NCBI GenBank assembly: GCA_017420535.1
Contig: JAFOIV010000078.1
Location: forward strand, 1-64,000
Direction: 5' to 3'
DNA from: Eubacterium sp.
GTDB taxonomy: Bacteria; Bacillota; Clostridia; Lachnospirales; Lachnospiraceae
Length of the DNA stretch: 64,000 nt
Below, in pieces: positions 53,007 to 62,478 of this stretch (positions are counted from its first letter, which is position 1; each line of letters opens with the position of its first letter). The position numbers and the translations under genes were made by a program. Under the pieces are notes generated by a model, which saw nothing but the letters and a program-made list of their open reading frames with translations, was not told where the DNA came from and did no database searches.

Positions 53007-54377
53007 TCAAGCTTTATGGCCTCCAATTTCCCTGTTTCTTTCAACTGCAGTTGCCCCCTCCAAAAGATTCGTTCCCCTAAGGAGTGCATTCTTTCCATAT
53101 TTTGATTTAATGGATACAATAGCTTTCTGCATTTTCTTTTCTTTATCATGTTTTTCTTTATCTTCAAATAATCCTAACTGATAGAATGTATCTTCCTCTC
53201 TTCTTACATCATTGGCATTTATATACATCCTTCGTACTGTCAGCTTTTTATCCACTATCCTATCATATAATTGAAGAACATGATCTATTATCACTTTAGT
53301 AGAACTGGTATAATTACCGAGTTTTATGGTTCCATGAGCATTTTTCGGTATTACTCTTCCATATCTGTCAGAAACCACATCTCCACTATACCCTCTTTCC
53401 ACCGCTTCTTTATCATAGCCGATCTGAATGGTCACAGAATCTGTCACAAGACCTTTCTCTACTAGTCTTAAGGCCATGATCTCTGCCATTTCATCAATGA
53501 TAACTCTCGCTTTTTCAAATGTATATGGTTCTGAAAGCACCTGTCCTTCCGAAAGAGAAGAAGACATTGGCTTATAAGCCTTTATCTCTTTTATAGTAAC
53601 GGGCTCTATTCCAAAAGCATGATCTATAAGGATTTCTGCATCTATTCCAAAGAGTCTGTAGAATATCTCCTCATTACTTAAAGCACGTCTTGCCACATCT
53701 CCCATGGTGTTCATTCCATATTCTTTAAGTCTTCTTGCAGTTCCAGGTCCGGTTCTCCAGAAATCTGTAAGGGGTTCATGCCCCCACATTTCTCTTTTAA
53801 AACTTTCCTCATCCAGCTCCGCAATCCTTACTCCATCTTTATCTGCCTTCATATGTTTCGCTTTAATATCCATGGCGATCTTTGCAAGATATAGATTGGT
53901 TCCTATTCCTGCAGTAGCAGTGATCCCGGTGGTCTTTAACACATCATGGATAATATCCATCACCAGTTCATGGGCAGTCTTACCATAGGTATTCAGATAA
54001 TCTGTAACATCCATAAATACCTCATCTACGCTATAGACCACCACATCTTCCGGCGCGATATATTTCATATATATGCTGTAGATCTCTGCAGACTTTTTAA
54101 GATAGTGATACATCTGCGGCCTCGCTATTATAAACTCAACCTTTTCTTTTGTACGAGCCTCATATTCTCTTAATTTAGCCTTAACTTCAAAAAGCCTTGC
54201 TCTTCCCGGTATCCCATAGGCTTTAAGGGATGGGGAAACAGCAAGGCAGATAGTCTTATCCGTTCTGCTTTCATCCGCAACTACTAAATTAGTCTTAAGA
54301 GGATCTAGTCCCCTCTCAACGCATTCAACAGATGCATAGAAAGATTTTAAATCTATAGCTGCATAGATTCGCTGCAT
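53007..54377 (-). CDS. Y-family DNA polymerase (ImpB/MucB/SamB type)
   Basis: 456-residue translesion polymerase. The palm holds YAAIDLKSFYASVECVERG (residues 5-23, first catalytic Asp) and VVYSVDEVFMDVT with the Asp-Glu pair (near 115). A helix-hairpin-helix region (DFWRTGPGTARRLKEYGM) and little-finger domain follow. The type with DLKSFYASVEC is the UvrX/ImpB branch commonly paired with YolD-like proteins. Its ATG overlaps the phosphoesterase gene by 25 bp. The ribosome site is weak, so translation is probably coupled. Confidence 0.93.
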   Translation of the reverse strand: MQRIYAAIDLKSFYASVECVERGLDPLKTNLVVADESRTDKTICLAVSPSLKAYGIPGRARLFEVKAKLREYEARTKEKVEFIIARPQMYHYLKKSAEIYSIYMKYIAPEDVVVYSVDEVFMDVTDYLNTYGKTAHELVMDIIHDVLKTTGITATAGIGTNLYLAKIAMDIKAKHMKADKDGVRIAELDEESFKREMWGHEPLTDFWRTGPGTARRLKEYGMNTMGDVARRALSNEEIFYRLFGIDAEILIDHAFGIEPVTIKEIKAYKPMSSSLSEGQVLSEPYTFEKARVIIDEMAEIMALRLVEKGLVTDSVTIQIGYDKEAVERGYSGDVVSDRYGRVIPKNAHGTIKLGNYTSSTKVIIDHVLQLYDRIVDKKLTVRRMYINANDVRREEDTFYQLGLFEDKEKHDKEKKMQKAIVSIKSKYGKNALLRGTNLLEGATAVERNREIGGHKA

Positions 54378-55003
54378 TTCTTTCTTCTTTCTCTATCTAC
54401 GTCGATCCATTCATCAAGAGTAAGAGGCATATAATCTGAAAACATGGCAAAGCAGTTGATCATATTACAAGGAATATTCATAAAGTCTCCCTGCATGGTC
54501 TTCACCCTCTCTTTTCTTGTGGTCATTATAAAACTGTTAATAAGCTTTTCATCAGTGGTATTATGCACATGTCCATATAACATATATGCAGTAGGATTTC
54601 CCTGCTTATCACGTCTGTACTGACCGTTATAACAAAATACAGGATAGTGGGAAAGGATAACACTTCTTCCGTTATCTTCGATCTCTGCATAGGATTTTAT
54701 CCACTCAAATCTTTTTATATTACATTTCTTATCCATAAGAAACTTATCATGGTTTCCTCTTATCAGATAAATCTTTCCTTTTAGTCTATCCAGTATTTCA
54801 TTGGTCTTTTTTGCAAATATCACAGAAAAGTCCCCTAAAACATAAACCTCATCTATATCCGAAACCTTTTCGTTCCATTTTTTTATCATATATTCGTTCA
54901 TTTCATCCACTGAAGCAAAGCCCCTGTTGTCCATGGCATCATTTAAGATAGCATGTCCAAAATGAAGATCGGATATATACATTTTTCTAACTGGTACTTC
55001 CAA
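54353..55003 (-). CDS. Calcineurin-like metallophosphoesterase
   Basis: 216 residues. The dimetal site is spelled out by SDLHFGH (11-17), YVLGDFS, RGNHDKF, SHYPVF and GHVHN. This resembles small cytosolic phosphoesterases often annotated near phage or DNA-repair genes; the substrate is unknown. A TTG start at 55003 is supported by GGAGG seven bases upstream; the ATG at 54982 has no site. The C-terminus overlaps the polymerase start by 25 bp. Confidence 0.88.
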   Translation of the reverse strand: MEVPVRKMYISDLHFGHAILNDAMDNRGFASVDEMNEYMIKKWNEKVSDIDEVYVLGDFSVIFAKKTNEILDRLKGKIYLIRGNHDKFLMDKKCNIKRFEWIKSYAEIEDNGRSVILSHYPVFCYNGQYRRDKQGNPTAYMLYGHVHNTTDEKLINSFIMTTRKERVKTMQGDFMNIPCNMINCFAMFSDYMPLTLDEWIDVDRERRKKCSESMQL

Positions 55004-55031
55004 ATAACTGCCTCCAAAACATTATATGTTT

Positions 55032-56720
55032 TTATACAAATCCGCCTGTTACTCCTGAACCTGCATTTGGAGAAACCACCGACCAAATGAGATCCAAAAC
55101 AAAGAGTATAAGAAGGACTGTACAAAGCACCTTTCTATATTTAGTGCTCATTTTTAAATACTGGTCATCAAGCCATGGTGATATAACATAGGTAAATGCA
55201 AATCCCGCAAATCCAAATAAAAGTACTCCTTCAAGGCAGATACGACCATTCAGATTCATAAAGTAACCAGCATAATCCCACCATTTTTTATCAAATAATA
55301 CTTCCAGTATCCAGGAAGCAAAATATTCCAGGCTTCCGCAAAGAGCCATGGCGCCAACAAACAGCCAGCCCGGCTTCTCTCTCAAAGGTCTTAAGAAGAC
55401 CATGATCAGCAGACCTCCACAGCCATATATAGGAAGCCAAGGTCCATGCATAGTTCCTCTGTTAACAAATTCTCCTGTCATAGCCAGGTAGAATATAAAT
55501 TCCCAAACCCATCCTACAAGAGAATAAGTAAAGAATAATTCCACGATCGAAAGGAAGCTGTATTTTCTTCTATAATCTCTCTTTAGATTTTCCACATGAG
55601 GAACTTTAATATCAAATACTTCATCCCCGGACGGATGCTCCTCTTGAACTACATATTTTATATCAAGAGCGTCATCATTAAGAAGTGTCCCAAGATGCTC
55701 AGGAAGCTGTTTTTTAGCCTTTCTTCTAAGTGTCATATAAAGCTCTGCATTTACACATTCAAAATATGAATTAGCAAAGAACAGCCCCACAATATTGAAT
55801 GTACAGAATGATAAAACAAACCAGGGGAAAAATGTTACATCTAAAACAAACACATTCCACTTCTCGTTTTTCATCATTTTCTTTGATAACTCGAAGGCTT
55901 CTTTCTTTTTGATCTTTGGATTCTCCGCCAGGATATAAGGTATCAGCCTGTATTCATAACATTTAATGATACCTCCTACAATGGTTAAGTCCCAAAGGAT
56001 CTGTCTTAAATATCTTATAAACATTACATGACTTACATTAAGAAGTCTTTTATTCTTATAGGTGAATAATATCTCTTTAGGTTTTGTACCTGAATATCTT
56101 CTTTGTTCAAGAAAATACCGGTTCTTTCCAACTGCGATAACATTTTTTATATAAACAAATGAAAGGAAGGAAATGATCACAAATATAAATATTATGATGG
56201 AACTTCCTATCTTTCCATTAAATACCAGCTGGTTTATTCCATTCATAAAACCAAAGATAAAGGATTGACTTCCCAGTATTGAATTAACAAATACTGATGC
56301 AAAGCCTGCAGAATATTTCTCTGATTTAGTCTGTATCTTTGAAGGATCTTTAATGGAATTCATGTTAAATATATTTCCTAAGAATTCTCCAAGAATTTCA
56401 GTATAATTAAGAGCCTTATCCTGACCGTTGATATAACTATAAGTACCCCTTATCCCACTTACCAGAAGGTCCAGCTGATCTAAAGCCGATACTTCACCTG
56501 ATACTGTTGAGATTCCATTACTATCATCTCCCAGCATCAGGATCACCGACTTTTCTTCCTTTATTCTTCTGAAATCCGCCAGTCTTCCAGAATAAAACTG
56601 ATATCCGCCATTAATAAGTATTAATATGACGAACATTACCGCAATATTAAGTATATAATTTCTTTTAAGATTCTTCTTTGCTTCGAGTTTGATCTCGCGG
56701 CGTTTTGCCGTTGATATCAT
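55032..56720 (-). CDS. DUF975 - CmpB-type membrane protein
   Basis: 562 residues. The N-terminal part (about 1-345) resembles DUF975, with an MISTAKRREIKLEAKKNLKRN start and about six spans. The C-terminal part (about 385-555) resembles the putative ABC-transporter type IV family (CmpB), with YSLVGWVWEFIFYLAMTGEFVNRG and four or five spans. The two regions are joined by a charged cytoplasmic linker. I know of no biochemical function for either. It lies 29 bp upstream of the phosphoesterase gene and 26 bp downstream of the rubredoxin fusion gene. Confidence 0.8.
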   Translation of the reverse strand: MISTAKRREIKLEAKKNLKRNYILNIAVMFVILILINGGYQFYSGRLADFRRIKEEKSVILMLGDDSNGISTVSGEVSALDQLDLLVSGIRGTYSYINGQDKALNYTEILGEFLGNIFNMNSIKDPSKIQTKSEKYSAGFASVFVNSILGSQSFIFGFMNGINQLVFNGKIGSSIIIFIFVIISFLSFVYIKNVIAVGKNRYFLEQRRYSGTKPKEILFTYKNKRLLNVSHVMFIRYLRQILWDLTIVGGIIKCYEYRLIPYILAENPKIKKKEAFELSKKMMKNEKWNVFVLDVTFFPWFVLSFCTFNIVGLFFANSYFECVNAELYMTLRRKAKKQLPEHLGTLLNDDALDIKYVVQEEHPSGDEVFDIKVPHVENLKRDYRRKYSFLSIVELFFTYSLVGWVWEFIFYLAMTGEFVNRGTMHGPWLPIYGCGGLLIMVFLRPLREKPGWLFVGAMALCGSLEYFASWILEVLFDKKWWDYAGYFMNLNGRICLEGVLLFGFAGFAFTYVISPWLDDQYLKMSTKYRKVLCTVLLILFVLDLIWSVVSPNAGSGVTGGFV

Positions 56721-56746
56721 AAAATTCCCCTTTATTTTTCCCTACT

Positions 56747-57352
56747 TTATAAAGGCTTAAAATCCGAAGCCGGATGTTTACATATAGGACATATAAAGTC
56801 TTCCGGAAGAACCTCTCCTTCGTATATATATCCACAGACAGTACATATCCAGCCTTTCTTTATCTCCTTAGCCTTGTCAGGAGAAACCTTGATGTTTGAC
56901 TGATAATAACCATAAGTGCATGACTCATCCCCTGCAAGGACTTCTCCATCAGTAACATCTGCTATAAATAATGAATGCGTTCCAAGATCTACTATATCGA
57001 TCACTTTACCTGAAAGATATGCATTACAGCCATTGGTAATATAACTTATTCCATTACTGGATCTGCTAAGTTCTACTCCAATAGCTTTGTCCACATCTCT
57101 TCCACTCTGGAATCCCCAATGTTTAAAAAGATCAAATCCTGCTTTCTCGGAAATGATAGAAACATTGAATTCCTTGGTTCTCACGATCATATCATGAGTA
57201 TAATTTGATTTATTAACTGCAATACTAATCCTGTTTGGCTGAGAAGTAACCTGTATGGCTGTATTTATGATACATCCATTATCCTTATCCCCTTCTTTTG
57301 CAGTTAAAACAAAAAGACCATAAGTAAGTTTGTACATTGTTTTTGGATCCAT
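56747..57352 (-). CDS. Flavin reductase-rubredoxin fusion (Hrb-like)
   Basis: 201 residues. Residues 1-155 are a flavin-reductase-like FMN-binding domain; 165-201 form a rubredoxin with Fe ligands Cys170, Cys173, Cys188 and Cys191 (WICTVCGY, FICPICKH). Such high-molecular-weight rubredoxins pass electrons from NADH-linked reductases to flavodiiron proteins, giving oxygen or NO tolerance in anaerobes. The flavodiiron partner is not in this window. Confidence 0.92.
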   Translation of the reverse strand: MDPKTMYKLTYGLFVLTAKEGDKDNGCIINTAIQVTSQPNRISIAVNKSNYTHDMIVRTKEFNVSIISEKAGFDLFKHWGFQSGRDVDKAIGVELSRSSNGISYITNGCNAYLSGKVIDIVDLGTHSLFIADVTDGEVLAGDESCTYGYYQSNIKVSPDKAKEIKKGWICTVCGYIYEGEVLPEDFICPICKHPASDFKPL

Positions 57353-57395
57353 ATTGTAACCCTCCTATTATAAAAACATTAACCCCAAAACTATA

Positions 57396-58664
57396 TTATT
57401 TATCACTTAAAGTAATATAGTTTTTACTCTTTATAGAAAGTTCAGGCAGATGGGAAATCTTACCTTCCACCTTTTCCTGAAGCTTGTCTATCTTCTTTTT
57501 GTTGGACTTTCCTATATCATTTATCCCTGTTTTAGGAAGGTCCATGGCCATCTTCTTTGTTGTGCCTGAGATACCGGAAGCAGCACCAGCTATTTTTTTA
57601 ATACTGCTGAATCCATGTTTAAGTATGTCACTAAACCTTTCTATCCCAGCCTCTTCAAATGCCCCAAAGATTTCTTCAACAAAAATCTTTCTCTTCTCCA
57701 TATCCTGATCCTTCATCCATTCATCGAATATCTTGCCAGCCCACACTGACCCTCTTTCGAATTTTTCAGCATATAAAAAATCATGATAATCCATACACCA
57801 GGTTACAAGACTGTGCTGTCCCAGCCCCTTGGCTGTACTCTTAACCAGCCTTGTATCTGTAAATTTCGCCTCAAATATCTTTCCTATAAAACAGCTCTCA
57901 GGACTTATCCTGGTAGTTTTATCATCAAGACGGCTATAAATCTCTTTTATTTTTTCCTCTGGATCTTCCTTATCCTTAAGGATATCATTTGCCTCCAGAA
58001 TCTGCGCCTCATTTAACACAGGCTCGCATATTCCAGGCCCATCAAACATATATATATGCTTAAGTCTTTTTATTTCTTCATCCTTTAATACAGCAGCTGC
58101 ATAAACTGCAAGATTGGCCCCTTTAGAATGGCCGCAGATATAGAATTCTTCATCTATCTCATCCTTAAGCCTTGCATTTATATATTCTCCTGCTGCTAAT
58201 TGTGATCCGGTGGTTTCATAGCTTAACATGAAGTCTTCTTTCCAACCTACAACCGAATCATCTGTTCCACGAAATGTAATAACTTTTAAACCATTATCCA
58301 GTTCGAAAGTCGCCGCTGCAAACTGGATATTTTGTTCTAACACTGTAATATCTACATACTTTCTTATCTTGATATTCCCGTATCTATCTGTATCACAAGC
58401 CGCAAGAAGGAATTCGTCATATTCTTCCTTTCTCTGGATATAATCCCCATTAACTATCAGGAATTCTGTATGAGACTTTATCTTTTCTCCAATATCCTTA
58501 AATGTGATATAGTCCCTATCTTCATTTAAGCTGCTGAATTTGCTGAAATCCGTATAGACAAGCTGCGACAATACAGCCGCATCTCTCTCATTAAACTCAT
58601 CCTGTCTGAATGTTAGATCTCCGCGCCATTTTATATAATCATATAATGTTGCTGCTTTCCTCAT
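57396..58664 (-). CDS. DUF2974 alpha/beta-hydrolase (Mbeg1-like)
   Basis: 422 residues. The hydrolase elbow FYICGHSKGANLAVYAA has an intact G-H-S-K-G. FELDNGLKVITFRGTDDSVVGWKEDF precedes it, as in the DUF2974 family of predicted lipases. A Gly/Ala-rich helix near 360-375 and a Lys-rich end follow. The function in the cell is not established. The start is the ATG at 58664 with GGGGGA four bases upstream; the TTG four codons earlier is not needed. It overlaps the second HAD gene by 26 bp. Confidence 0.88.
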   Translation of the reverse strand: MRKAATLYDYIKWRGDLTFRQDEFNERDAAVLSQLVYTDFSKFSSLNEDRDYITFKDIGEKIKSHTEFLIVNGDYIQRKEEYDEFLLAACDTDRYGNIKIRKYVDITVLEQNIQFAAATFELDNGLKVITFRGTDDSVVGWKEDFMLSYETTGSQLAAGEYINARLKDEIDEEFYICGHSKGANLAVYAAAVLKDEEIKRLKHIYMFDGPGICEPVLNEAQILEANDILKDKEDPEEKIKEIYSRLDDKTTRISPESCFIGKIFEAKFTDTRLVKSTAKGLGQHSLVTWCMDYHDFLYAEKFERGSVWAGKIFDEWMKDQDMEKRKIFVEEIFGAFEEAGIERFSDILKHGFSSIKKIAGAASGISGTTKKMAMDLPKTGINDIGKSNKKKIDKLQEKVEGKISHLPELSIKSKNYITLSDK

Positions 58665-59307
58665 CTTTTCCCCCAAAGAACAGCCTGTCCACCAACTGAG
58701 GGAGGTCTTTTAAACCACTTATTGATTCTGTAGGCTGTTCCATCTTACCAAATCCATAAGAAGCATAAATAAATGGTACCCCCGCAGCTGTACTTGAATC
58801 ATAATCCGCCTGAATATCGCCGATATAATAAGCCTTATCAAGGCCATTATCTTCAACCATCTTGCGGATATTGAAAGCCTTATCCTGATCATTATCCCCA
58901 TAACAAAGTATGTCATCAAACAATTCTTCAAAATGATAATGCTCGAGAAATGCCTCTATATATCCACTTTGACAATTACTTACTATATAAAGGTGACACT
59001 TCTTTTTTAATTCTATCATAGTCTCTAAAAGATCCGGATAGAGGATGCCACCATGTTCTCTCAGATAATCATTTTCATTGTCCCCGCACTTTTTAAGCAG
59101 TGCTTTTCTCTTTTCTTTAGAAAATTCCGGGAACATTATATCTGCTATCTTATCCATATTAAGACCCATAACCGCCTGAATATCTTCCTTGGTTATTACT
59201 CTGTCTAGTTCTGTTTCTCTTGCTACAACCTCTGTCCAGCTACTGGCCACTCCCTGTGCTGAATCCCAAAGAGTTCCATCCATATCAAATATTAGTCCGT
59301 ACTTCAT
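58639..59307 (-). CDS. HAD-family phosphatase
   Basis: 222 residues with IFDMDGTLWDS (6-16), IVSNCQSGY (about 114), Lys145-region and YYIGDIQADYDSS acidic motif; C1 helical cap. It resembles Gph/PpaX phosphatases, but the substrate is unclear. It is the first gene of the leftward run starting at 59307 and is divergent from the NUDIX gene (102-bp gap). GAGAGG precedes the ATG. Confidence 0.88.
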   Translation of the reverse strand: MKYGLIFDMDGTLWDSAQGVASSWTEVVARETELDRVITKEDIQAVMGLNMDKIADIMFPEFSKEKRKALLKKCGDNENDYLREHGGILYPDLLETMIELKKKCHLYIVSNCQSGYIEAFLEHYHFEELFDDILCYGDNDQDKAFNIRKMVEDNGLDKAYYIGDIQADYDSSTAAGVPFIYASYGFGKMEQPTESISGLKDLPQLVDRLFFGGKDEESSNII

Positions 59308-59409
59308 AGCTACCTCTCTTACTAAACTCGGTCTTTAATTTTTAGCGTTTTTGTGTTAATCTTTACGCGTAATCCATTTTATTTTACTATACTAAAGGAG
59401 AATTGTCAC

Positions 59410-59910
59410 ATGGAATTGTGGGATATCTATGATAAAGATAAAAAACCAACCGGCAGAACAATGGAAAGAAACGACTGGCACATGAAACCGGGCGATTTCC
59501 ATCTTACAGTTCTCGGAGTTGTTCAAAATAAAGAAGGAAAATACCTTATCACTCAACGCGTTATGACTAAAGCCTGGGCTCCTGGTCATTGGGAAGTATC
59601 CGGTGGTGGCGCACAGGCAGGAGAAACATCTTATGAGGCTGTATGCCGCGAGATAAAAGAAGAAACAGGACTTGATGTTTCAAAGGCAGAAGGCGGCCTT
59701 TCTTTCACATATCAGCGTATCAATCCTGATGAGGGTGATAATTATTTTGTTGATGTATATAAATTCATTTTAGATTTCAATGAGAAAGATATATCTTTCC
59801 AGGAAAAGGAAGTTCTTGATTATAAACTTGCTACTTCAGAAGAGATCAAGGCTTTAGGGAAAGAAAAGATCTTCCTTCACTACGACAGTATCAAACAGAT
59901 ATTTGATTGA
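59410..59910 (+). CDS. NUDIX hydrolase
   Basis: 166 residues. The Nudix box runs from GGAQAGE to REIKEETGL (about 66-88). The opening MELWDIYDKDKKPTGRTMER is like the IPP-isomerase-type or YfcD-like NUDIX proteins. The substrate could be a nucleoside diphosphate derivative. The start is the ATG at 59410 with AAAGGAG nine bases upstream; an upstream in-frame ATG (59353) lies in the intergenic promoter region. The AAA ATPase gene follows after 21 bp. Confidence 0.9.
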   Translation: MELWDIYDKDKKPTGRTMERNDWHMKPGDFHLTVLGVVQNKEGKYLITQRVMTKAWAPGHWEVSGGGAQAGETSYEAVCREIKEETGLDVSKAEGGLSFTYQRINPDEGDNYFVDVYKFILDFNEKDISFQEKEVLDYKLATSEEIKALGKEKIFLHYDSIKQIFD

Positions 59911-59931
59911 TTTAAATTATGAGGACTCTAA

Positions 59932-61434
59932 ATGCTTAATATAGATATTAATCCATTGTTAGAAAAATTATATTTTTTTGCTTCTACAATCCAAAGCAGT
60001 TCAAATGTATTTCCAAAGAATTCTCCAGTACCTCTCAGATTTCTTGTAAAAGATGATCTAATCAATTTCTGCGGATATATATTTACAAAAACCACTAGTG
60101 ATGAAGAAGATTATGAAATTGATTTTCTTAATACTTATCTCGGGATATCTATTACCGCCAAGAATTTTCAGAGGCTTAGAGTAGACAGGATCATAGGAAC
60201 TAATTTTGAAAATAAGATTCCTCCTTCCCTGGTTTATTTTGTAAAGAATGATCTGCTTCCTGAAGCGGAAAAAGTTGGTTATAAAATGTCAGTAGCAAGA
60301 CATTACATCAACGTATTTAACAATGTTGGCTGTGCTTTTCTTGCTTATAACGGCATTAATGAATCAGAAGCAGAAAAGCTTTCAAAATATGTCACCATGA
60401 TGAGTGAATATGTAAATCAATATGATGTAGATCACTCCAGCGGAAGAAATTCCTACTCTATGTCAAATGACTCAGAGCCAAATCAAGATAACCGTCTCTC
60501 CGGAAATGTTGTCATATCCAATACATCAGATGATAAATATAAGGATAACGGAAGTCTTCTTAACGGCAGCTCTGCCGATAACAGCAAAGGCAAGACAGAC
60601 GAAGAAAAGCTGGAAGAATATATGAATGAGTTAAATTCACTCATAGGTCTTACCAATGTAAAAGAAGAAATCCTGAAACAGGTTAATCTGGTTAAGATAT
60701 CTTCCATCAGAAAGAAAATGGGTCTTAAGGTCCCTGATATTTCTTATCATCTTGTATTTTCAGGTAATCCTGGAACCGGTAAAACAACTGTAGCCCGTCT
60801 TCTTTCAAAGATCTATCAGGCTCTTGGAGTTGTATCAAAGGGTACCTTTGTGGAAACCGACCGAAGCGGATTAGTTGCAGGTTTTGTAGGCGGAACTGCT
60901 GAAAAGACTACTGAGATAATCAATACTGCCATAGGTGGAGTACTCTTTATCGACGAAGCTTATGCCTTAACCAATGCCTCTACTAGTGAGGACTTTGGAC
61001 CTGAAGCAATAGATACTTTACTTAAACGTATGGAAGATGATCGAAGCGACTTTATAGTAATAGCCGCTGGATATACAGAGCCTATGAAAGCTTTTGTAGA
61101 ATCAAATCCCGGACTTAAATCCCGCTTTAGTAAATTCATTGAATTTACTGATTATAACCCGGCAGAACTTAAACTTATATTTGATCATTTCTGTGAGGAA
61201 CATGACTTCTGTTTAAATGGAGAAGCAAATGAATATGTTACCAAATATCTGGAAAATCTCTTTTTTAATAAAGACAATGACGATACCTTTGGTAATGCAA
61301 GAACTGTAAGAAACTATTTTGAAAGATGCATCGAACGTCAGGCCTCAAGAATAGTCCAGCATCCAAATCTTGATCAGAATGTACTTACAACCTTTAGATT
61401 AGAAGATGTAACGGAAGATGTAAAACTTTACTGA
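59932..61434 (+). CDS. CbxX/SpoVK-type AAA+ ATPase
   Basis: 500 residues. Residues 1-165 are a helical domain that I do not recognise, then a Ser/Asn/Asp-rich linker (168-225). The AAA+ module begins at LNSLIGLTNVKEEI, with Walker A SGNPGTGKT (277-285), GLVAGFVGGTAEKT, Walker B VLFIDEA (337-343) and sensor IAAGYTEPM. This CbxX/CfqX branch includes SpoVK and rubisco activase-like proteins. The unknown N-terminal domain probably recruits a substrate. Confidence 0.88.
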   Translation: MLNIDINPLLEKLYFFASTIQSSSNVFPKNSPVPLRFLVKDDLINFCGYIFTKTTSDEEDYEIDFLNTYLGISITAKNFQRLRVDRIIGTNFENKIPPSLVYFVKNDLLPEAEKVGYKMSVARHYINVFNNVGCAFLAYNGINESEAEKLSKYVTMMSEYVNQYDVDHSSGRNSYSMSNDSEPNQDNRLSGNVVISNTSDDKYKDNGSLLNGSSADNSKGKTDEEKLEEYMNELNSLIGLTNVKEEILKQVNLVKISSIRKKMGLKVPDISYHLVFSGNPGTGKTTVARLLSKIYQALGVVSKGTFVETDRSGLVAGFVGGTAEKTTEIINTAIGGVLFIDEAYALTNASTSEDFGPEAIDTLLKRMEDDRSDFIVIAAGYTEPMKAFVESNPGLKSRFSKFIEFTDYNPAELKLIFDHFCEEHDFCLNGEANEYVTKYLENLFFNKDNDDTFGNARTVRNYFERCIERQASRIVQHPNLDQNVLTTFRLEDVTEDVKLY

Positions 61435-61448
61435 TATACTTAAAAGCT

Positions 61449-61511
61449 AAACTGACATTATATTTTTTGTCCAAACTGACAATATATATAATGTCAGTTT
61501 TATTTTATAAT
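61449..61511 (+). terminator. Terminator with two alternative stems
   Basis: TGTCAGTTT (61492-61500) ends a T-rich terminator. It can pair with the AAACTGACA at 61473-61481. It can also pair more extensively with a second copy, because AAACTGACATTATAT (61449-61463) is perfectly complementary to ATATAATGTCAGTTT (61486-61500). The stem is followed by TATTTTATAAT. Confidence 0.7.
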
Positions 61512-61588
61512 GTGACATAAGTGTCAAAAGTAAAATCCTGAATTCCTTGATAAGAAAAGGGATTGATTACTAATATGAGGTTAATAAC

Positions 61589-62458
61589 ATGAGTCAGTCT
61601 AATGAATATATAGATCATAATCGTCAGAAGAAGATCGCCGTAATAAACGATGTTACTGGTTTCGGAAGATGTTCTGTAGCAGTCCAGCTTCCTATCATCT
61701 CAAAACTTCACATCCAGTGCTGTGCCGTTCCAACAGCAGTATTAAGCAACCAGACCGGATTTAAGAGCTTTTTTATAGATGATTATACGAAACATTTTAA
61801 AGAATATACTGCAGAATGGAAAAAGATCGGTCTTCGCTTCTCTGCCATCACTTCCGGATTTTTAGGATCTGCTCAGCAGATCGATATGATCTCTGATTTT
61901 ATAAAGGAATTTGATGAAGGGGCTCCGATCATAATAATCGACCCTGTTATGGGAGACCATGGTCATCTCTATGCTAATTATACTCCGGAAATGTCAAGGG
62001 CTATGAAACGCCTTATAGGTCATGCGGAAATAATCACTCCAAACCTTACGGAAGCCTGCTTTTTATGCGACGTGCCATACCACGAAGGTAAATGGAGCAA
62101 GAAAGAGATTGCTCTCCTTATGTCAAAGCTTACCCGTCTTGGTCCCGGAAAGATAGTTATCACCGGAATATCCCAGGGAGAATTTGTTGCAAATGCAGTT
62201 TATGACCCAACTTCCACTGATGAGATCCTATACACCAGACAGGCTAAAGTGGGCACAGAAAGGAACGGCACCGGTGATGTATTCTCTGCTATCATTGCAG
62301 CAGATGCAGTAAACCATGTACCATTTATCCAGTCAGTAAAACGTGCTTCCCGTTTCGTTAAGCTCTGCATCGAAAAATCCATTGAAATGGGCATTCCAAA
62401 TACTGACGGAGTAGCATTTGAAGAAGTTATTGATAAGTTAAAACCATATAATAAATAA
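61589..62458 (+). CDS. Pyridoxamine/pyridoxal kinase
   Basis: 289-residue PfkB-like (ribokinase fold) kinase that phosphorylates B6 vitamers. NDVTGFGRCSVAVQLPIIS (residues 17-35) is typical of clostridial pyridoxamine kinases, DPVMGDHG holds the phosphate-site residues, and GTERNGTGDVFSA contains the catalytic Asp. It precedes the radical SAM gene by 20 bp. GAGG lies upstream of the ATG. Confidence 0.92.
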   Translation: MSQSNEYIDHNRQKKIAVINDVTGFGRCSVAVQLPIISKLHIQCCAVPTAVLSNQTGFKSFFIDDYTKHFKEYTAEWKKIGLRFSAITSGFLGSAQQIDMISDFIKEFDEGAPIIIIDPVMGDHGHLYANYTPEMSRAMKRLIGHAEIITPNLTEACFLCDVPYHEGKWSKKEIALLMSKLTRLGPGKIVITGISQGEFVANAVYDPTSTDEILYTRQAKVGTERNGTGDVFSAIIAADAVNHVPFIQSVKRASRFVKLCIEKSIEMGIPNTDGVAFEEVIDKLKPYNK

Positions 62459-62478
62459 TATGGATGAAAGGAAAATAT

